Assembly: GCF_003287285.1 (NCBI RefSeq)
Contig: NZ_QMIG01000001.1
Location: 434,001 to 498,000 of the forward strand
From: Phytoactinopolyspora halophila
GTDB taxonomy: Bacteria > Actinomycetota > Actinomycetes > Jiangellales > Jiangellaceae
Reading direction: 5' to 3'
Length of the DNA stretch: 64,000 nt
This document shows, piece by piece, positions 50,773-60,353 of this stretch (positions are counted from its first letter, which is position 1; each line of letters begins with the position of its first letter). Made by a program: the position numbers and the translations under genes. Under the pieces are notes generated by a model that saw only the letters and a program-made list of their open reading frames with translations, did not search any database and was not told the origin of the DNA.

Positions 50773-51963
50773 GTGAGCACGACTCTCATCACCGGGATCA
50801 GCGAGCTCGTCACCATGGACCCTGCCCATGGCCCCGCACCCAGCGCTGCCACGCGCCCGCACCTGGGTGTCATCGAACGAGCCGCGATCGTGGTCGACAA
50901 CGATGCGGTGCTCTGGAGCGGCCCGCAGTCCACCGCACCCGACGCGGACGAGCACGTCGACCTGGGCGGCCGGGCCGTCATCCCCGGGTTCGTCGACTCG
51001 CACACCCACATCGTCTTCGCCGGTGATCGATCCCGCGAGTTCGAAGCCCGGATGGCCGGGGACCCCTACGACGGCGGCGGCATCGCGACGACGATGGCGG
51101 CCACCCGTGACGCGGACGAGCCGACGCTCGCCGCCAACGCACGTTCCCTCCTGACCGAGATGCACGAGCAGGGCACCACCACCGTGGAGATCAAGAGCGG
51201 CTATGGACTGAGCGTCGCTGACGAGGTCCGGATGCTCCGCGCCGCCGCCACGCTGACGCCCGAGACAACCTTCCTCGGCGCGCACGTCGTTCCTCCCGAA
51301 TACCGCGACGATCGCGCCGCGTACGTCGATCTGGTCAGCGGACCCATGCTCGACGCATGCGCGCCGTATGTCCGCTGGGCAGACGTGTTCTGTGAGCCGG
51401 GCGCACCCACCGCCTTCGACGCCGACGAGTCCCGCGCCGTGCTCACCGCAGCTGGCAAGGCCGGGCTCGGGCTGCGCGTCCATGCTGGTCAACTGGGCCC
51501 TGGCCCCGGCGTCGCACTCGGCGTGGAACTCGGAGCCGCCAGTGTCGATCACTGCACGCACCTCACCGACGCCGACATCACCATGCTCGCCGAGGCCGCT
51601 CCCGACGGACCGGTCGCGACGCTGCTTCCCGGTGTCGAATTTTCCACCCGATCCCCGTACCCGCAGGCGCGCCGGCTCCTCGATGCCGGCGTGCTCGTGG
51701 CGCTGGCCACCGACTGCAACCCGGGCTCCAGCTTCACCTCCTCCATGCCGTTCTGCATCGCGCTCGCCGTGCGGGATATGGGAATGACCGCCGCCGAGGC
51801 GCTCTGGGCAGCCACCGAAGGCGGTGCCCGCGCGCTGCGCCGGACCGATGTCGGCAACCTGCGTCCGGGATCCCGGCCGCATCTGTGCGTTCTCGACGCG
51901 CCGTCGTACCGGCACCTGCCCTACCGTCCCGGCGTGCCGATCGCCTCCACGCTCGAACTGTGA
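50773..51963 (+). CDS. hutI: Imidazolonepropionase
   Basis: The 396-residue amidohydrolase opens imidazolonepropionate to N-formimino-L-glutamate. Landmarks: [28 protein letters not shown] with the HxH metal site, [45 protein letters not shown] and [19 protein letters not shown] with the last metal Asp. GTG at 50773 has GAGGAGGA upstream. It lies after hutF, from which a 17-bp-arm hairpin separates it. With HutH, HutU and HutF it completes degradation of histidine to N-formylglutamate. Confidence 0.95.
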   Translation: MSTTLITGISELVTMDPAHGPAPSAATRPHLGVIERAAIVVDNDAVLWSGPQSTAPDADEHVDLGGRAVIPGFVDSHTHIVFAGDRSREFEARMAGDPYDGGGIATTMAATRDADEPTLAANARSLLTEMHEQGTTTVEIKSGYGLSVADEVRMLRAAATLTPETTFLGAHVVPPEYRDDRAAYVDLVSGPMLDACAPYVRWADVFCEPGAPTAFDADESRAVLTAAGKAGLGLRVHAGQLGPGPGVALGVELGAASVDHCTHLTDADITMLAEAAPDGPVATLLPGVEFSTRSPYPQARRLLDAGVLVALATDCNPGSSFTSSMPFCIALAVRDMGMTAAEALWAATEGGARALRRTDVGNLRPGSRPHLCVLDAPSYRHLPYRPGVPIASTLEL

Positions 51964-52006
51964 GCGCAGCAGCGTCATAGGCATCGGCATTTCAGGCCTC
52001 GGGATT

Positions 52007-52672
52007 TCAGGCCTCGTGGTCACGGGCATCGGCCGGACGCAGGCGGCTACGATGACGTGCCACCCTGGCCCGGTTCGCGCAGCGCTCCGAGCAGTATCGG
52101 CGTGCACCGCCCCGGCCATCGCCGACGAAATACCGGCGGCAACCGCTGGCTTCGCACCGGCCCCAGGTGATCCGTCCGTGTTCCTGGAGACACATCGCCA
52201 GCGCCAGTGCGCTGCTGGCAAGCAGCCACGTCCCCCAACCCGCGTCGTCGGGATCGACGTGCAGATGCCACGGGCTACCGTCGTGCCGCGACAGGCGCGG
52301 GCGCGCCCCCACCTCGTCGAAGAGGTCGTTGAGTGCCTGCGCTGCACGATCGACCTCGCCGATGCACAACAGCGCCCGCAGCCGATCCAGCGAACGCAGC
52401 AGCTCAACCACATCCGAGCTTTCCAGCCGATCGAGCGTCTCGCCGTGCGCACGTAAGACGTCCACGAGGCGCCCGGCGAGCTCGTCGACATCCACGCCCT
52501 CGAACGTGCCGGGTTCGCCGTCCGCACGGGTCGCCGTGGTCGCGCCGACGCCGTCCGGCGCGCCGATCTCCGCGCCGATCTCACGGAGGTCCGGGACCAC
52601 GTTCGCCAGGGCTTCGAGCCGCTGCAAGGGCCGGATCGTATCCACCCCTCCCAGGTTACTGTAACGTGCCAT
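52007..52672 (-). CDS. CGNR zinc-finger regulator
   Basis: The 221-residue protein ends with the CGNR treble-clef zinc finger: GRCEASGCRRYFVGDGRGGARRYCSERCANRARVARHR, with four Cys ligands. The N-terminal part (about 60-170) contains the helical ABATE-type ligand domain. CGNR proteins act as stress- or ligand-responsive transcription factors in actinobacteria. The start codon at 52672 is only 3 bp from that of the divergent MFS gene, so the promoters overlap coding DNA or the transcripts are leaderless. GTG ten codons in is an alternative start. Confidence 0.85.
   Translation of the reverse strand: MARYSNLGGVDTIRPLQRLEALANVVPDLREIGAEIGAPDGVGATTATRADGEPGTFEGVDVDELAGRLVDVLRAHGETLDRLESSDVVELLRSLDRLRALLCIGEVDRAAQALNDLFDEVGARPRLSRHDGSPWHLHVDPDDAGWGTWLLASSALALAMCLQEHGRITWGRCEASGCRRYFVGDGRGGARRYCSERCANRARVARHRSRLRPADARDHEA
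52662..52667 (+). promoter_or_regulatory. -10 box for leaderless MFS transcript
   Basis: TAACGT sits 8 nt before the MFS start ATG (52676) and within a short dyad GTTACTGTAAC (52657-52667 approx.), which could be bound by the divergent CGNR regulator. No ribosome site is present. Confidence 0.4.
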
Positions 52673-52675
52673 TTA

Positions 52676-53905
52676 ATGAACCCATTACATCGGACTTCTC
52701 GAGGCCTGCGCTGTCCCCTGCCGGTCTCCTACCTCGGCACCGCTTTGCTGAGCCGGACCGCGACCGAAGGCGCTCCCGTCGTGCTCGTGTTACTCGTTCT
52801 AGAGCGAACCGGCGACGCGTGGCTCGGCGGGTTCGTGGTCGCGGCAATGACCTTGCCGCACGTCGTCACAGGTCCACTCACCGGGCACCTCCGGGACCAT
52901 CTCGGCCGGCCCGTTGCCGTCACCGCCACAGCGATCACGATCACGGCCGCGGCCATCGCCACCCTCGCCGCCGTCATCGGCCACGTGCCCTGGCCCGTCG
53001 TCACTGTTACCGCGCTGCTGGCCGGGGCCGCCGTCCCGCTGCTTCTCGGTGGCCTCTCCAGCATGGTCGGTGGCCTCGCCCCACCCGAACACCAGCGCGC
53101 CGCGCACGCTCTCGACTCCGCGACCTACAACGTGGCAGGCGTCAGCGGCCCAGCACTCGGGGCGGGCATCACGGCATACGCGTCCGCGGCCACAGGCGTG
53201 ATCTCCCTCGCTGTACTCGCGGCTATCGGAGCGCTGACGTGCACCGCCATCCCGCAGCCGGGGACTCGCCCATCGGCTTCCAGCCGCGGCAGCATGCTCG
53301 ATGGGTTCCGATTCCTCTGGGACGTCCGAGAGCTCCGGACCACGACGGCAGCGACGACGCTTGCCCACGGAGGGCTGGGCGGGCTGGACGTGATCGCTCC
53401 GCTGCTGGCCGTCCACCTGGGTGCGCAGGAAAGCGCGGGCGGGCTCTTCCTGTCCGCGTTCGCCGCAGGCGCGGGCGTCGGCTCGCTGGCCATGGCCCTT
53501 CGGTGGGCCAAACGAGTGCCACCGATTCCCGTGGTGCTCGGTAGCCTCCTCTTGATGGCTTCCGGCCTGGGGCTCGCAGCGCTCGCCACATCCGTCCCGG
53601 CCGCCACCGCGCTCTTCGCCCTCGCGGGATTCGCCGACGGGCCGCTGCTCGCGACGACACTGCACGTGCGCACGACAGCAAGCCCGCCGGAGGCTCGGAC
53701 CCAGGTGTTCATGGTGGGGGCGAGCCTGAAGCTCACCTTCGCCGCCGCGGGCTCGGCCATCTTCGGACTCGCCGCGGGCGCGGGCGGGCAGTCACTTGTC
53801 CTCGCTGTCGCGTTCGTCGTCGCCGCCTCCGCCCTTCCCTGCGTCGGGCGGCACCGGCATCCGCCGTCTCGTGGCCGCGATCAATCAGTCTCACGGCCAG
53901 CATGA
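52676..53905 (+). CDS. MFS transporter
   Basis: The 409-residue transporter has about ten to twelve hydrophobic segments. The loop GPLTGHLRDHLGRPVAVTA between helices 2 and 3 matches the MFS motif A region, and the MVGGLAPPEHQRAAHALDSATYNVAGVSGPALGA segment is typical of the EntS/MFS_3-like exporters. It starts 3 bp from the divergent CGNR gene, a common regulator-transporter pair, so drug or metabolite efflux under CGNR control is plausible (inference). The C-terminus (about 380-409) is charged and cytosolic. Confidence 0.85.
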   Translation: MNPLHRTSRGLRCPLPVSYLGTALLSRTATEGAPVVLVLLVLERTGDAWLGGFVVAAMTLPHVVTGPLTGHLRDHLGRPVAVTATAITITAAAIATLAAVIGHVPWPVVTVTALLAGAAVPLLLGGLSSMVGGLAPPEHQRAAHALDSATYNVAGVSGPALGAGITAYASAATGVISLAVLAAIGALTCTAIPQPGTRPSASSRGSMLDGFRFLWDVRELRTTTAATTLAHGGLGGLDVIAPLLAVHLGAQESAGGLFLSAFAAGAGVGSLAMALRWAKRVPPIPVVLGSLLLMASGLGLAALATSVPAATALFALAGFADGPLLATTLHVRTTASPPEARTQVFMVGASLKLTFAAAGSAIFGLAAGAGGQSLVLAVAFVVAASALPCVGRHRHPPSRGRDQSVSRPA

Positions 53906-53913
53906 AAACACGG

Positions 53914-54315
53914 TTACGACGGATCGACCGGCAGCGCGGCAAAGAGATCGACGCCGTTGCCGTCGGGATCGAGCACGGTGGCGTAGCGCTGGCCCCAGAA
54001 CGCGTCCCACGGCTCGTGCCGCCCCCGATAACCGGCGTCGACCAGCTCCTTGTACATGGCGTCGACATGCCCCGGGTCGTCGCATTCGAAGGCGAGGCCG
54101 ATCTGGCTCGCGCCGGGTTGTTCGTAGGCAGGGTCGAACGAGCGGATGGTTTCCACGGTGTCCCAGGCCAGCCGGATGCCGCCGCGCAACTCGACCTCGA
54201 CGTGCGGCTGTTCGTCGGCCTCGGCAGGGATATCGAGCCCCAGCCTGCGATAGAAGGTGAGTGAACGGCTCATGTCGGCGGTGACCAATTCGATGACCGT
54301 CATGCGTGGTGTCAT
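53914..54315 (-). CDS. VOC family (glyoxalase/bleomycin-resistance fold) protein
   Basis: The 133-residue protein has two beta-alpha-beta-beta-beta units: MTVIELVTADMSRSLTFYRRLGLDI and IGLAFECDDPGHVDAMYKELVDAGYRGRHEPWDAFWGQRYATVLDPDGNGVDLFA. The ending DPDGNxVDLF is diagnostic of the VOC superfamily. Whether the metal Glu/His set is complete is unclear, so it could be an enzyme or a binding protein. On the minus strand TATCGT lies 7 nt before ATG 54315, so it is probably leaderless. It converges with the MFS gene. Function unknown. Confidence 0.85.
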   Translation of the reverse strand: MTPRMTVIELVTADMSRSLTFYRRLGLDIPAEADEQPHVEVELRGGIRLAWDTVETIRSFDPAYEQPGASQIGLAFECDDPGHVDAMYKELVDAGYRGRHEPWDAFWGQRYATVLDPDGNGVDLFAALPVDPS

Positions 54316-54392
54316 GCCGGACACGATAGGGCCGGGCACCAGACCCCGTCTTGAACGAATCGGACATCGAGCCCGATGCACGAGGAGCACAT

Positions 54393-54458
54393 CTTGTTGG
54401 GTCTGTGGAACGTCCAGAGCCGGATTGTGGTCCCTGGCCGTTCCACAGACCCAACAAG
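54393..54458. repeat. Perfect hairpin repeat, family 1 copy A
   Basis: CTTGTTGGGTCTGTGGAACG (54393-54412) and its exact reverse complement (54439-54458) surround a 26-nt loop. The loop contains AGAGCCGGATT and CCTGG, which recur, inverted, in the hairpin at 61756-61823. It lies just after the end of the carbohydrate operon and may also end its transcription. Confidence 0.8.
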
Positions 54459-54474
54459 TCGACACAGAGACGTC

Positions 54475-56634
54475 TCACGGACTCGGCATGAGCCCTTCCC
54501 ATCTGACCGTCCACGATCCGTCGTCCGGAAAGCCGGGTGCATGCACGCCCGCGTGTATCCCGTCGACGCCATCCCATCCAGCCGCCATGAGGGCGATCGC
54601 GGCCAGCAACCCGCCATTCCCCGGCAGGTACAGCGGCAGCGACGGCGTCTGCCAGTTGTGCCCGTTGGGGAGGTACTCATTCTTCGCCACGTCCATGGCC
54701 AACGCCGACAACGCCAGCTCCGGCTGGCCCAGCCTGGTCGCACACATCGCGATGACCGGGTAATCCCACCCCCAGGTACTGGCCCAATCCCAGTCGCGCA
54801 GGACGTCCTCAAGCGTGGGCCGCATCACCGCAGGGTCGATCAATCGGGTCCGGGGGAGAAAACCCAGCCCGCACAGCATCGAGGGATGGTCCGTACGCAG
54901 GGTGTACGGCTCGACATCTATGGCCGAGTAGACACCAGCACGCTGGTGTGGACGTACGAGACCGCGCGCCACCTCGGCCCACCGGGCACGTCGATCCAGG
55001 CCGAGCCGATCGCGCCATCGCGCCGCCGTTTCCAGGCCCCATTGCCAATAGGCGAGCTCGAACGTCGGGTTGGACAGCCGCCCGCGCATCGAGGCGTAGG
55101 ACTCCTGCGCCGGGATCAACGGGGGCCCGAGCTCGAATCCACGCGATGTCTCTGCGGCAAAGCTCGCCATGAACTCCGCCGTCTCGAAGACGATCTCGGC
55201 GTATGCATCCAGAATGTCGCGCGACGGCTTCGCCCGGTACAGCAGTTCAGCCAGGTAAATGGGGTGCGGCTGCTGCCAGATCAGGAATGGACCGACCGGG
55301 CTCGGGCTTTCCCGCGCATCCGGACCCACCTGTTTCGGCCAGCGCACCCCGGCGTACCCCTGCCGTTCGGCCATTTCCCGGCCGGCCTTCATCGCCGTGC
55401 GGTACCACGCCATGCTCCGTTCGAGCAGTTCCGGGCGGCCCCAGAGCGCGAAGTGCGCGGCATGCCACCAGTGCATTTCCAGGTGGAATCGCCCATACCA
55501 GGAATTGCACACCAGTCCGGTCTCTTGCGGGGGCAACGAGCCGGAGCAGTTAATCGCGGTCAGGTACTGCGAGAGGACGATGCGGCGTTCGAGCTCGTGT
55601 GCTCGACCGTCGGAGCTCCCGGCAAGCTCCACCGCGCCGCCGGTCGACCAGAAGCGGGACCAGTGCTCGGCCGCTGCGGCAGCCACCTGATCGACAGGAG
55701 GCGGCAAGGACGGCGACCGGCCTTGCGCTCCCGGCACACCTGCGGGCGCATCGCTCGTCGTCGGCCCGGCCCGGGTGAAGGCGATCACCAGGTCGAGCCG
55801 ATCCGAGCCCGTCGACAGGCGGAGCTCGTGTTGCCCGAGGCGTTCCAGCGTGCCCTCGGGATGCGCTGTCACCGTGACGTCGTACCGGGCAGTGTCGAGG
55901 TGCCGGGCGATTCGCCACCCACCGTCCACGCGCTCGACCGTCGTCGTGTGGGCAGCTGGACGGGCCCAGTCCGCCGCGTCGTGCCACTGCTCCGACCCGT
56001 ACGGAAACGTCATCCGGACAGCCAGCCGTCCCGCCCGCAAAGCTGCCGACTCGATACGCACACCCAGCGAGTCCTCGGCAGGGTGGCAGACCGTCTGAAC
56101 CCGCACCACATCACCGTTCACGGTGAACGTACTGCGCAAGAGTCCGTGCCAGAGGTCCAGCTCCTGCCGAACACCCGTGAGGTCCGCCAGGCCGGCGGTC
56201 ACCGGAGTGCCCGCCGAGTCGAGGAACTCCAACCCGATACGGCCGAGATCGAGCCGATGCGGGTTGGCCCGGAGCCACCGTTCGGTCTCCGAGGCGGCGC
56301 GCTCGCCTTCGCCGCCGATCGTGCCGATCATGTCGACGTAGGGAACCCGCCCGGTCGGAGTGTCGTACTCGACCAGGACCTCGTCGAGCTGGTGCTGGTC
56401 ACCGCCGGGTGTGGAGTGCCACGCCCACTGTGCCTGGGTCCCCAGCAGGGTGCCGTCCGGTTCGCCACCGCGGCCAGCCACTCGATACCACTCGGGGAAG
56501 GTCTGCAAACCCGTGATGTCAGCGGTGAAGCACAGTTCGCCGTTGCCGACAGACAGCGGCGATCGTACGTCGGCACCCTGCAACACCACGTTGTGACGTC
56601 GGACGAGGGCGCGACGGTCGATGACCGCCCCCAT
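54475..56634 (-). CDS. Cytosolic six-hairpin glycosidase
   Basis: The 719-residue protein looks like an (alpha/alpha)6-barrel glycoside hydrolase. It has an N-terminal beta-sandwich region (about 1-290, PLSVGNGELCFTADITGLQTFP), then NSWYGRFHLEMHWWHAAHFALWGRPELLERSMAWYR, GYAGVRWPKQVG, FLIWQQPHPIYLAELLYR, DWDWASTWGWDYPVIAMCATRLG. These resemble the GH65/GH95 clan style, but I cannot assign the family. No signal peptide: ATG 56634 (GGGAGG about 11 nt upstream) starts a cytosolic protein. It lies 16 bp downstream of the permease gene and should cleave the imported oligosaccharide. Confidence 0.8.
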   Translation of the reverse strand: MGAVIDRRALVRRHNVVLQGADVRSPLSVGNGELCFTADITGLQTFPEWYRVAGRGGEPDGTLLGTQAQWAWHSTPGGDQHQLDEVLVEYDTPTGRVPYVDMIGTIGGEGERAASETERWLRANPHRLDLGRIGLEFLDSAGTPVTAGLADLTGVRQELDLWHGLLRSTFTVNGDVVRVQTVCHPAEDSLGVRIESAALRAGRLAVRMTFPYGSEQWHDAADWARPAAHTTTVERVDGGWRIARHLDTARYDVTVTAHPEGTLERLGQHELRLSTGSDRLDLVIAFTRAGPTTSDAPAGVPGAQGRSPSLPPPVDQVAAAAAEHWSRFWSTGGAVELAGSSDGRAHELERRIVLSQYLTAINCSGSLPPQETGLVCNSWYGRFHLEMHWWHAAHFALWGRPELLERSMAWYRTAMKAGREMAERQGYAGVRWPKQVGPDARESPSPVGPFLIWQQPHPIYLAELLYRAKPSRDILDAYAEIVFETAEFMASFAAETSRGFELGPPLIPAQESYASMRGRLSNPTFELAYWQWGLETAARWRDRLGLDRRARWAEVARGLVRPHQRAGVYSAIDVEPYTLRTDHPSMLCGLGFLPRTRLIDPAVMRPTLEDVLRDWDWASTWGWDYPVIAMCATRLGQPELALSALAMDVAKNEYLPNGHNWQTPSLPLYLPGNGGLLAAIALMAAGWDGVDGIHAGVHAPGFPDDGSWTVRWEGLMPSP

Positions 56635-56650
56635 GTTCCAGTACACCTCC

Positions 56651-57577
56651 CTACTTGATACCCGTCGTCGCGATGCCACGGACGAGGTATCGCTGCCCGG
56701 CGAGGAAGAACCCGAAGATGGGACCGAGTGCCACAACCGACATCGCGAACAGCGGCCCCCATGACGACTCACCCTGCGAGTCCATGAACGTCCGCAGTGC
56801 CACCGGAACCGTGTACATGTCCGGATCGGTCAGGAAGACCAACTGGCTGAAGAAATCGTTCCACACCCAGATAAACGTGAAGATCGCCGTGGTCGCCAAA
56901 GCGGGTGTGCACAATGGCATGATCACTCGCCAGAAGATGCGCCAGTGCCCGCACCCGTCAATGCGGGCGGCGTCATCCAGCTCGCGCGGCAGTCCACGGA
57001 TGAACTGGACCATCAGGAAGACGAAGAACGCATCGGTGGCCAGGAACTTCGGCACGATCAGCGGATAATACGTGTTGATCCAGTCCAGCTCCGAGAACAG
57101 GATGTACTGCGGAACGATCACCACATGGACCGGCAACATGATGGTGCCCAGCATGGCTGCGAACAGGACCTTCTTGAAGCGGAATTCCAGGCGGGCGAAC
57201 CCGTAGGCGGCCATGGAACACGTCAGCAGGTTGCCGAGCACCGAACCGGCAACGACGATCCCGGAGTTCAGCAGGTAGTGATGGAAGGGCTCGGCGAGCG
57301 CATTCCACCCTTCGGTGTAGTTCGTCATGTCGAGCGCGCTCGGAATGATCGACGGCTCCCGGAAGATCAATTCCGTTGGCTTGAATGAGCTCGACACCAT
57401 CCACAGCAGCGGATACAGCATCGCGAAGCCGAAGAGGATCAGCACGACATGCTTGCCGAATCGCCTCCGGGCATCACCCGGGCGCTTGGATGCCCCCGCC
57501 GTTCGGTCTCCTGGCTGCTCCGTGCCGTCAGCCGGCTCGGGCGCCGGGCTGGAAGATTTTTCGAGATCAGTCGCCAT
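56651..57577 (-). CDS. Carbohydrate ABC transporter permease (MalG type)
   Basis: The 308-residue permease has six membrane helices and the CUT1 EAA loop ELDDAARIDGCGHWRIFWRVIMPLCTPALAT that contacts the ATPase. The N-terminal 40 residues are hydrophilic. It overlaps the other permease gene by 11 bp. No ATPase gene is present in the cluster, so it probably uses a shared MsiK-like ATPase encoded elsewhere, as is usual in actinobacteria. Together with the lipoprotein it should import an oligosaccharide. Confidence 0.92.
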   Translation of the reverse strand: MATDLEKSSSPAPEPADGTEQPGDRTAGASKRPGDARRRFGKHVVLILFGFAMLYPLLWMVSSSFKPTELIFREPSIIPSALDMTNYTEGWNALAEPFHHYLLNSGIVVAGSVLGNLLTCSMAAYGFARLEFRFKKVLFAAMLGTIMLPVHVVIVPQYILFSELDWINTYYPLIVPKFLATDAFFVFLMVQFIRGLPRELDDAARIDGCGHWRIFWRVIMPLCTPALATTAIFTFIWVWNDFFSQLVFLTDPDMYTVPVALRTFMDSQGESSWGPLFAMSVVALGPIFGFFLAGQRYLVRGIATTGIK

Positions 57578-58547
57578 AGTGCACCCACCGCTTCGCTGCC
57601 CAGAAGTTCACAACGGTGAATCCCGCAATGAGCACCAGCAAGAACCATGCCAACGCGGAGGCGTAGCCCATCTCGAAGGACCCGAACCCGCGCTGATAGA
57701 CGTACAACGTGTAAAAGAGGGTGGCGTCCGACGGGCCACCGGTTCCACCGCTGATCACGAACGCCTGCGTGAAGGTCTGGAACGCGCCGATGAGCTGCAA
57801 GACGAGATTGAAGAAGATGATCGGGGTCAACAGCGGAATGGTGATCCGCCAGAACTTCGTGAATCCGCCCGCGCCGTCGACCTCGGCAGCTTCGTAATAC
57901 ATCGTGGGAATCTGCCGCAGGCCGGCCAGGAAGATCACCATCGGTGATCCGAATGTCCACACGTTCAACACGATGAGCGTGCCCAGCGCGTAGTCGGGGT
58001 GAGACACCCATGCCTCACCTTCGATGCCAACCATCGCGAGGACCTGGTTCAGCAGCCCTTCGGTGCCGAACACCTGACGCCACAGGATCGCGATCGCCAC
58101 GCTCGTGCCCAGCAGCGACGGCAGGTAGTAGACCGAACGATAGATCGCCAGACCACGGACGCCCCGGTCCAGGAAGAACGCCAGCGCCAACGCCAGCGCA
58201 AGCTGCAACGGCACCGAGACCAGTACGTACGTGACCGTCACCTGCAACGCGGCGTAGAAACGCTCGTCTTCGAACATCCGGCGGAAGTTGTCCAGCCCGA
58301 TCCACTCCGGCGGCTCCAGGAGGCTGTACCGGGTGAACGACAGATAGAGCGACGCGAGGATCGGGCCGATGGTGATGCCGACCAGCCCGATGAACCACGG
58401 TCCCAGGAAGATGAAGACGGCACGCCCTTCACGTTTGGCGAGGGAGCCGCGCTTGCGCCGGTGGCGGTCCACGAATCCGGCCGGGGAACCGCCACCGGCG
58501 ATGTCGCCCGTCTCGCTCTCCGACGGCCGCTGAGTCGTCTCAGACAT
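57567..58547 (-). CDS. Carbohydrate ABC transporter permease (MalF type)
   Basis: The 326-residue permease has about six helices and the EAA motif YYEAAEVDGAGGFTKFWRITIPLLTPIIFF. The start region is hydrophilic, and ATG 58547 is chosen (GGGACGG upstream). It overlaps its partner permease gene and lies 61 bp after the binding protein gene, giving the order binding protein, MalF-type, MalG-type, glycosidase. Substrate is unknown. Confidence 0.92.
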   Translation of the reverse strand: MSETTQRPSESETGDIAGGGSPAGFVDRHRRKRGSLAKREGRAVFIFLGPWFIGLVGITIGPILASLYLSFTRYSLLEPPEWIGLDNFRRMFEDERFYAALQVTVTYVLVSVPLQLALALALAFFLDRGVRGLAIYRSVYYLPSLLGTSVAIAILWRQVFGTEGLLNQVLAMVGIEGEAWVSHPDYALGTLIVLNVWTFGSPMVIFLAGLRQIPTMYYEAAEVDGAGGFTKFWRITIPLLTPIIFFNLVLQLIGAFQTFTQAFVISGGTGGPSDATLFYTLYVYQRGFGSFEMGYASALAWFLLVLIAGFTVVNFWAAKRWVHYGD

Positions 58548-58608
58548 TGCCGTCCCGCGATCCGCACGCATGTGCCTCACTCATGGCGTCAGACATGGCT
58601 AACCGCCC

Positions 58609-59925
58609 TCAGCCTTGGTCGATCTCTTCGGCCACGCGCTCCACGAACTGTGATGCCGCATCAGCCGTGCCGACCCGGCCGAAGAGCACCTCGTCGTTGA
58701 GCCGTTCGAGGATGAACGGGGTCTCGGTCGACCCGGTAGGGCCAATGATCAGCGCATCGCCGACCTCGGGAGTCACCTCCGCCACGAATTCCGATTGCAC
58801 CGTTGTGTCCTCGTCGAGTTTCGGCGTGATGGCCTCGAGCACTTCCGAGTTCGCCGGGATACCCCGGTCCGCCTTCGTGAACTCTGCGGCTTCCACGCTG
58901 TTGACCAGGAAGTCGACCAGCTGAGCGGCTTCCTCGGGGTGATCGGTGTTGGCACCGATCGCATAGACCTGGGACGCCTGCAACCACATCCCCGGAGCCT
59001 CGTTCGAGGTTTCACCCGGCGCTCGCAAAAGCTCCAGCGGCGCTCCGGACGCGCTCCGCAAGGCGTTGAGCTGGTTGCTCCAGTCGAGTTGCATTCCGGC
59101 CAGGCCCCGTCCCATGAGTGTCTGCTCGGGCGCCGCCTGTCCAGCGAGCTCGGCAGTGATCGATGCCGGGGGTGTGGCGCCGGATTCGCTCATGGCGGAG
59201 GTCATGTCCCACCAGTCCTGCACCGTCTCTTCACTGATGCCGACCTCGCCGTCTTCCGTGTACAGCGACTCGCCACGCTGCCGCGAGTACAGATCCAGGG
59301 CGTCCGATCCCGTCGGATCCACGGCTCCATACGTGTCATCCGGCGTGTTGTCGGAGATCTCCTGGGCGATCTCGACGAAATCGTCCCAGGTCCACGTATC
59401 ATCATCCGGCATCTCGACACCGGCTTCCTCGAACACCTCGGGGTTGGCCACGACGGCATACGTGTTGACACCCGTGGGGACGCCGTATTGGACGCCGCTG
59501 AAGAATCCGTTGCTCAGCGCGGCCTCGTCGATGTTGTCGAGCGAGAGGTGCTCTTCCACGGTCGAGAGGTCGAGCAGCGCTCCACGATCACCGTATTCGC
59601 GGGGATAGGCGCCACCCAGGGTGAAAACGTCTGGGGCGTCGTCCGCGGCGACACTGGTGGCCAGACGATCGAAGTACGAGTCGAAGTCCACGCTCTCCGG
59701 CTCGATGCCGATGTTCGGGTTCTCCTCGGTGAACACGTCGATGGCCTGTTGCGTGAGCTCGGCGCGTTCCTGGTTGCCCCACCATGCGAAGCGCAGGGTC
59801 ACGTCACCACCAGCTTCCGCGGAATCCGAATCGCCACCACACGCGGTGACCATGAGCAGCGTCGTCACCATCGCGCATCCGGCTGCCCGGCGCCCGAAAG
59901 CCCGCGCGTCATTGCAGCGCATCAT
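58609..59925 (-). CDS. Extracellular sugar-binding lipoprotein
   Basis: The 438-residue protein is a family 1 ABC solute-binding lipoprotein. The lipobox VTAC places the lipidated Cys at residue 29, followed by an acidic linker. The mature part has VTLRFAWWGNQERAELTQQAIDVFTEENPNI, FDRLATSVAADDAPDVFTLGG and NTYAVVANPEVFEEAGVEMPDDDTWTWDDFVEIAQE, typical of CUT1 oligosaccharide-binding proteins. GGAGGA precedes ATG 59925. It is the first gene of the leftward import operon and diverges from the GH5 gene. The sugar cannot be inferred. Confidence 0.93.
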   Translation of the reverse strand: MMRCNDARAFGRRAAGCAMVTTLLMVTACGGDSDSAEAGGDVTLRFAWWGNQERAELTQQAIDVFTEENPNIGIEPESVDFDSYFDRLATSVAADDAPDVFTLGGAYPREYGDRGALLDLSTVEEHLSLDNIDEAALSNGFFSGVQYGVPTGVNTYAVVANPEVFEEAGVEMPDDDTWTWDDFVEIAQEISDNTPDDTYGAVDPTGSDALDLYSRQRGESLYTEDGEVGISEETVQDWWDMTSAMSESGATPPASITAELAGQAAPEQTLMGRGLAGMQLDWSNQLNALRSASGAPLELLRAPGETSNEAPGMWLQASQVYAIGANTDHPEEAAQLVDFLVNSVEAAEFTKADRGIPANSEVLEAITPKLDEDTTVQSEFVAEVTPEVGDALIIGPTGSTETPFILERLNDEVLFGRVGTADAASQFVERVAEEIDQG

Positions 59926-60034
59926 GTCTTCCTCCTCGTCCTGCCTCGATGGCGTCAAACCATCTGGTCTACGGGGCCGCGCGGCTCGCTGTTCATGTCG
60001 TTCGCCGCGGCGGGCCAACGCCAGCCCCAAGGTC

Positions 60035-60254
60035 TTTGAACCGCTTTCACGGCACCCGCGACCCGTGAAAGACGTGACGCCCAGCTGCTGATCTGCACGA
60101 ATGGCTCGGCCACAGCGAACGACCTCCTCCACTAGCTCCGGGTGTGTTACCGGTTTCTCAAAATGGCACGAAATTTGAAACGGTACAAGACCTTGTGACA
60201 GGATCGTTTCACGAACAGCAGTTTTTTGCCAGACGATACGAGGAACCGGTTTCA
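60035..60254. promoter_or_regulatory. LacI-type operator cluster in divergent promoter
   Basis: The 428-bp gap between the binding protein and GH5 genes holds several CGNTTTCA-like half-sites: TTGAACCGCTTTCA (about 60036-60049), CCGGTTTCT (about 60150-60158), TTTGAAACGGTA (about 60174-60185) and AACCGGTTTCAA (about 60244-60255). CTTTCACGG (60044-60052) also pairs with CCGTGAAAG (60063-60071). These match LacI/GalR-family operators, so both transcripts are probably repressed by a LacI protein encoded elsewhere. Confidence 0.55.
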
Positions 60255-60353
60255 ACGATTCAATGTCGTGGGCTGCCGACCCCAGGCTCCCGACTCCAAC
60301 CACCCGCCATCTCCAACCCGCCCCACCGTCCCTACACATCACCGGAGCCCCAC

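Noticed and set aside
60144-60353. In-frame N-terminal extension of the GH5 protein.
   Set aside because: The extension covers the LacI-type operator cluster, lacks a signal peptide and has no ribosome site. GTG 60354 has CGGAG upstream and starts the conserved fold.
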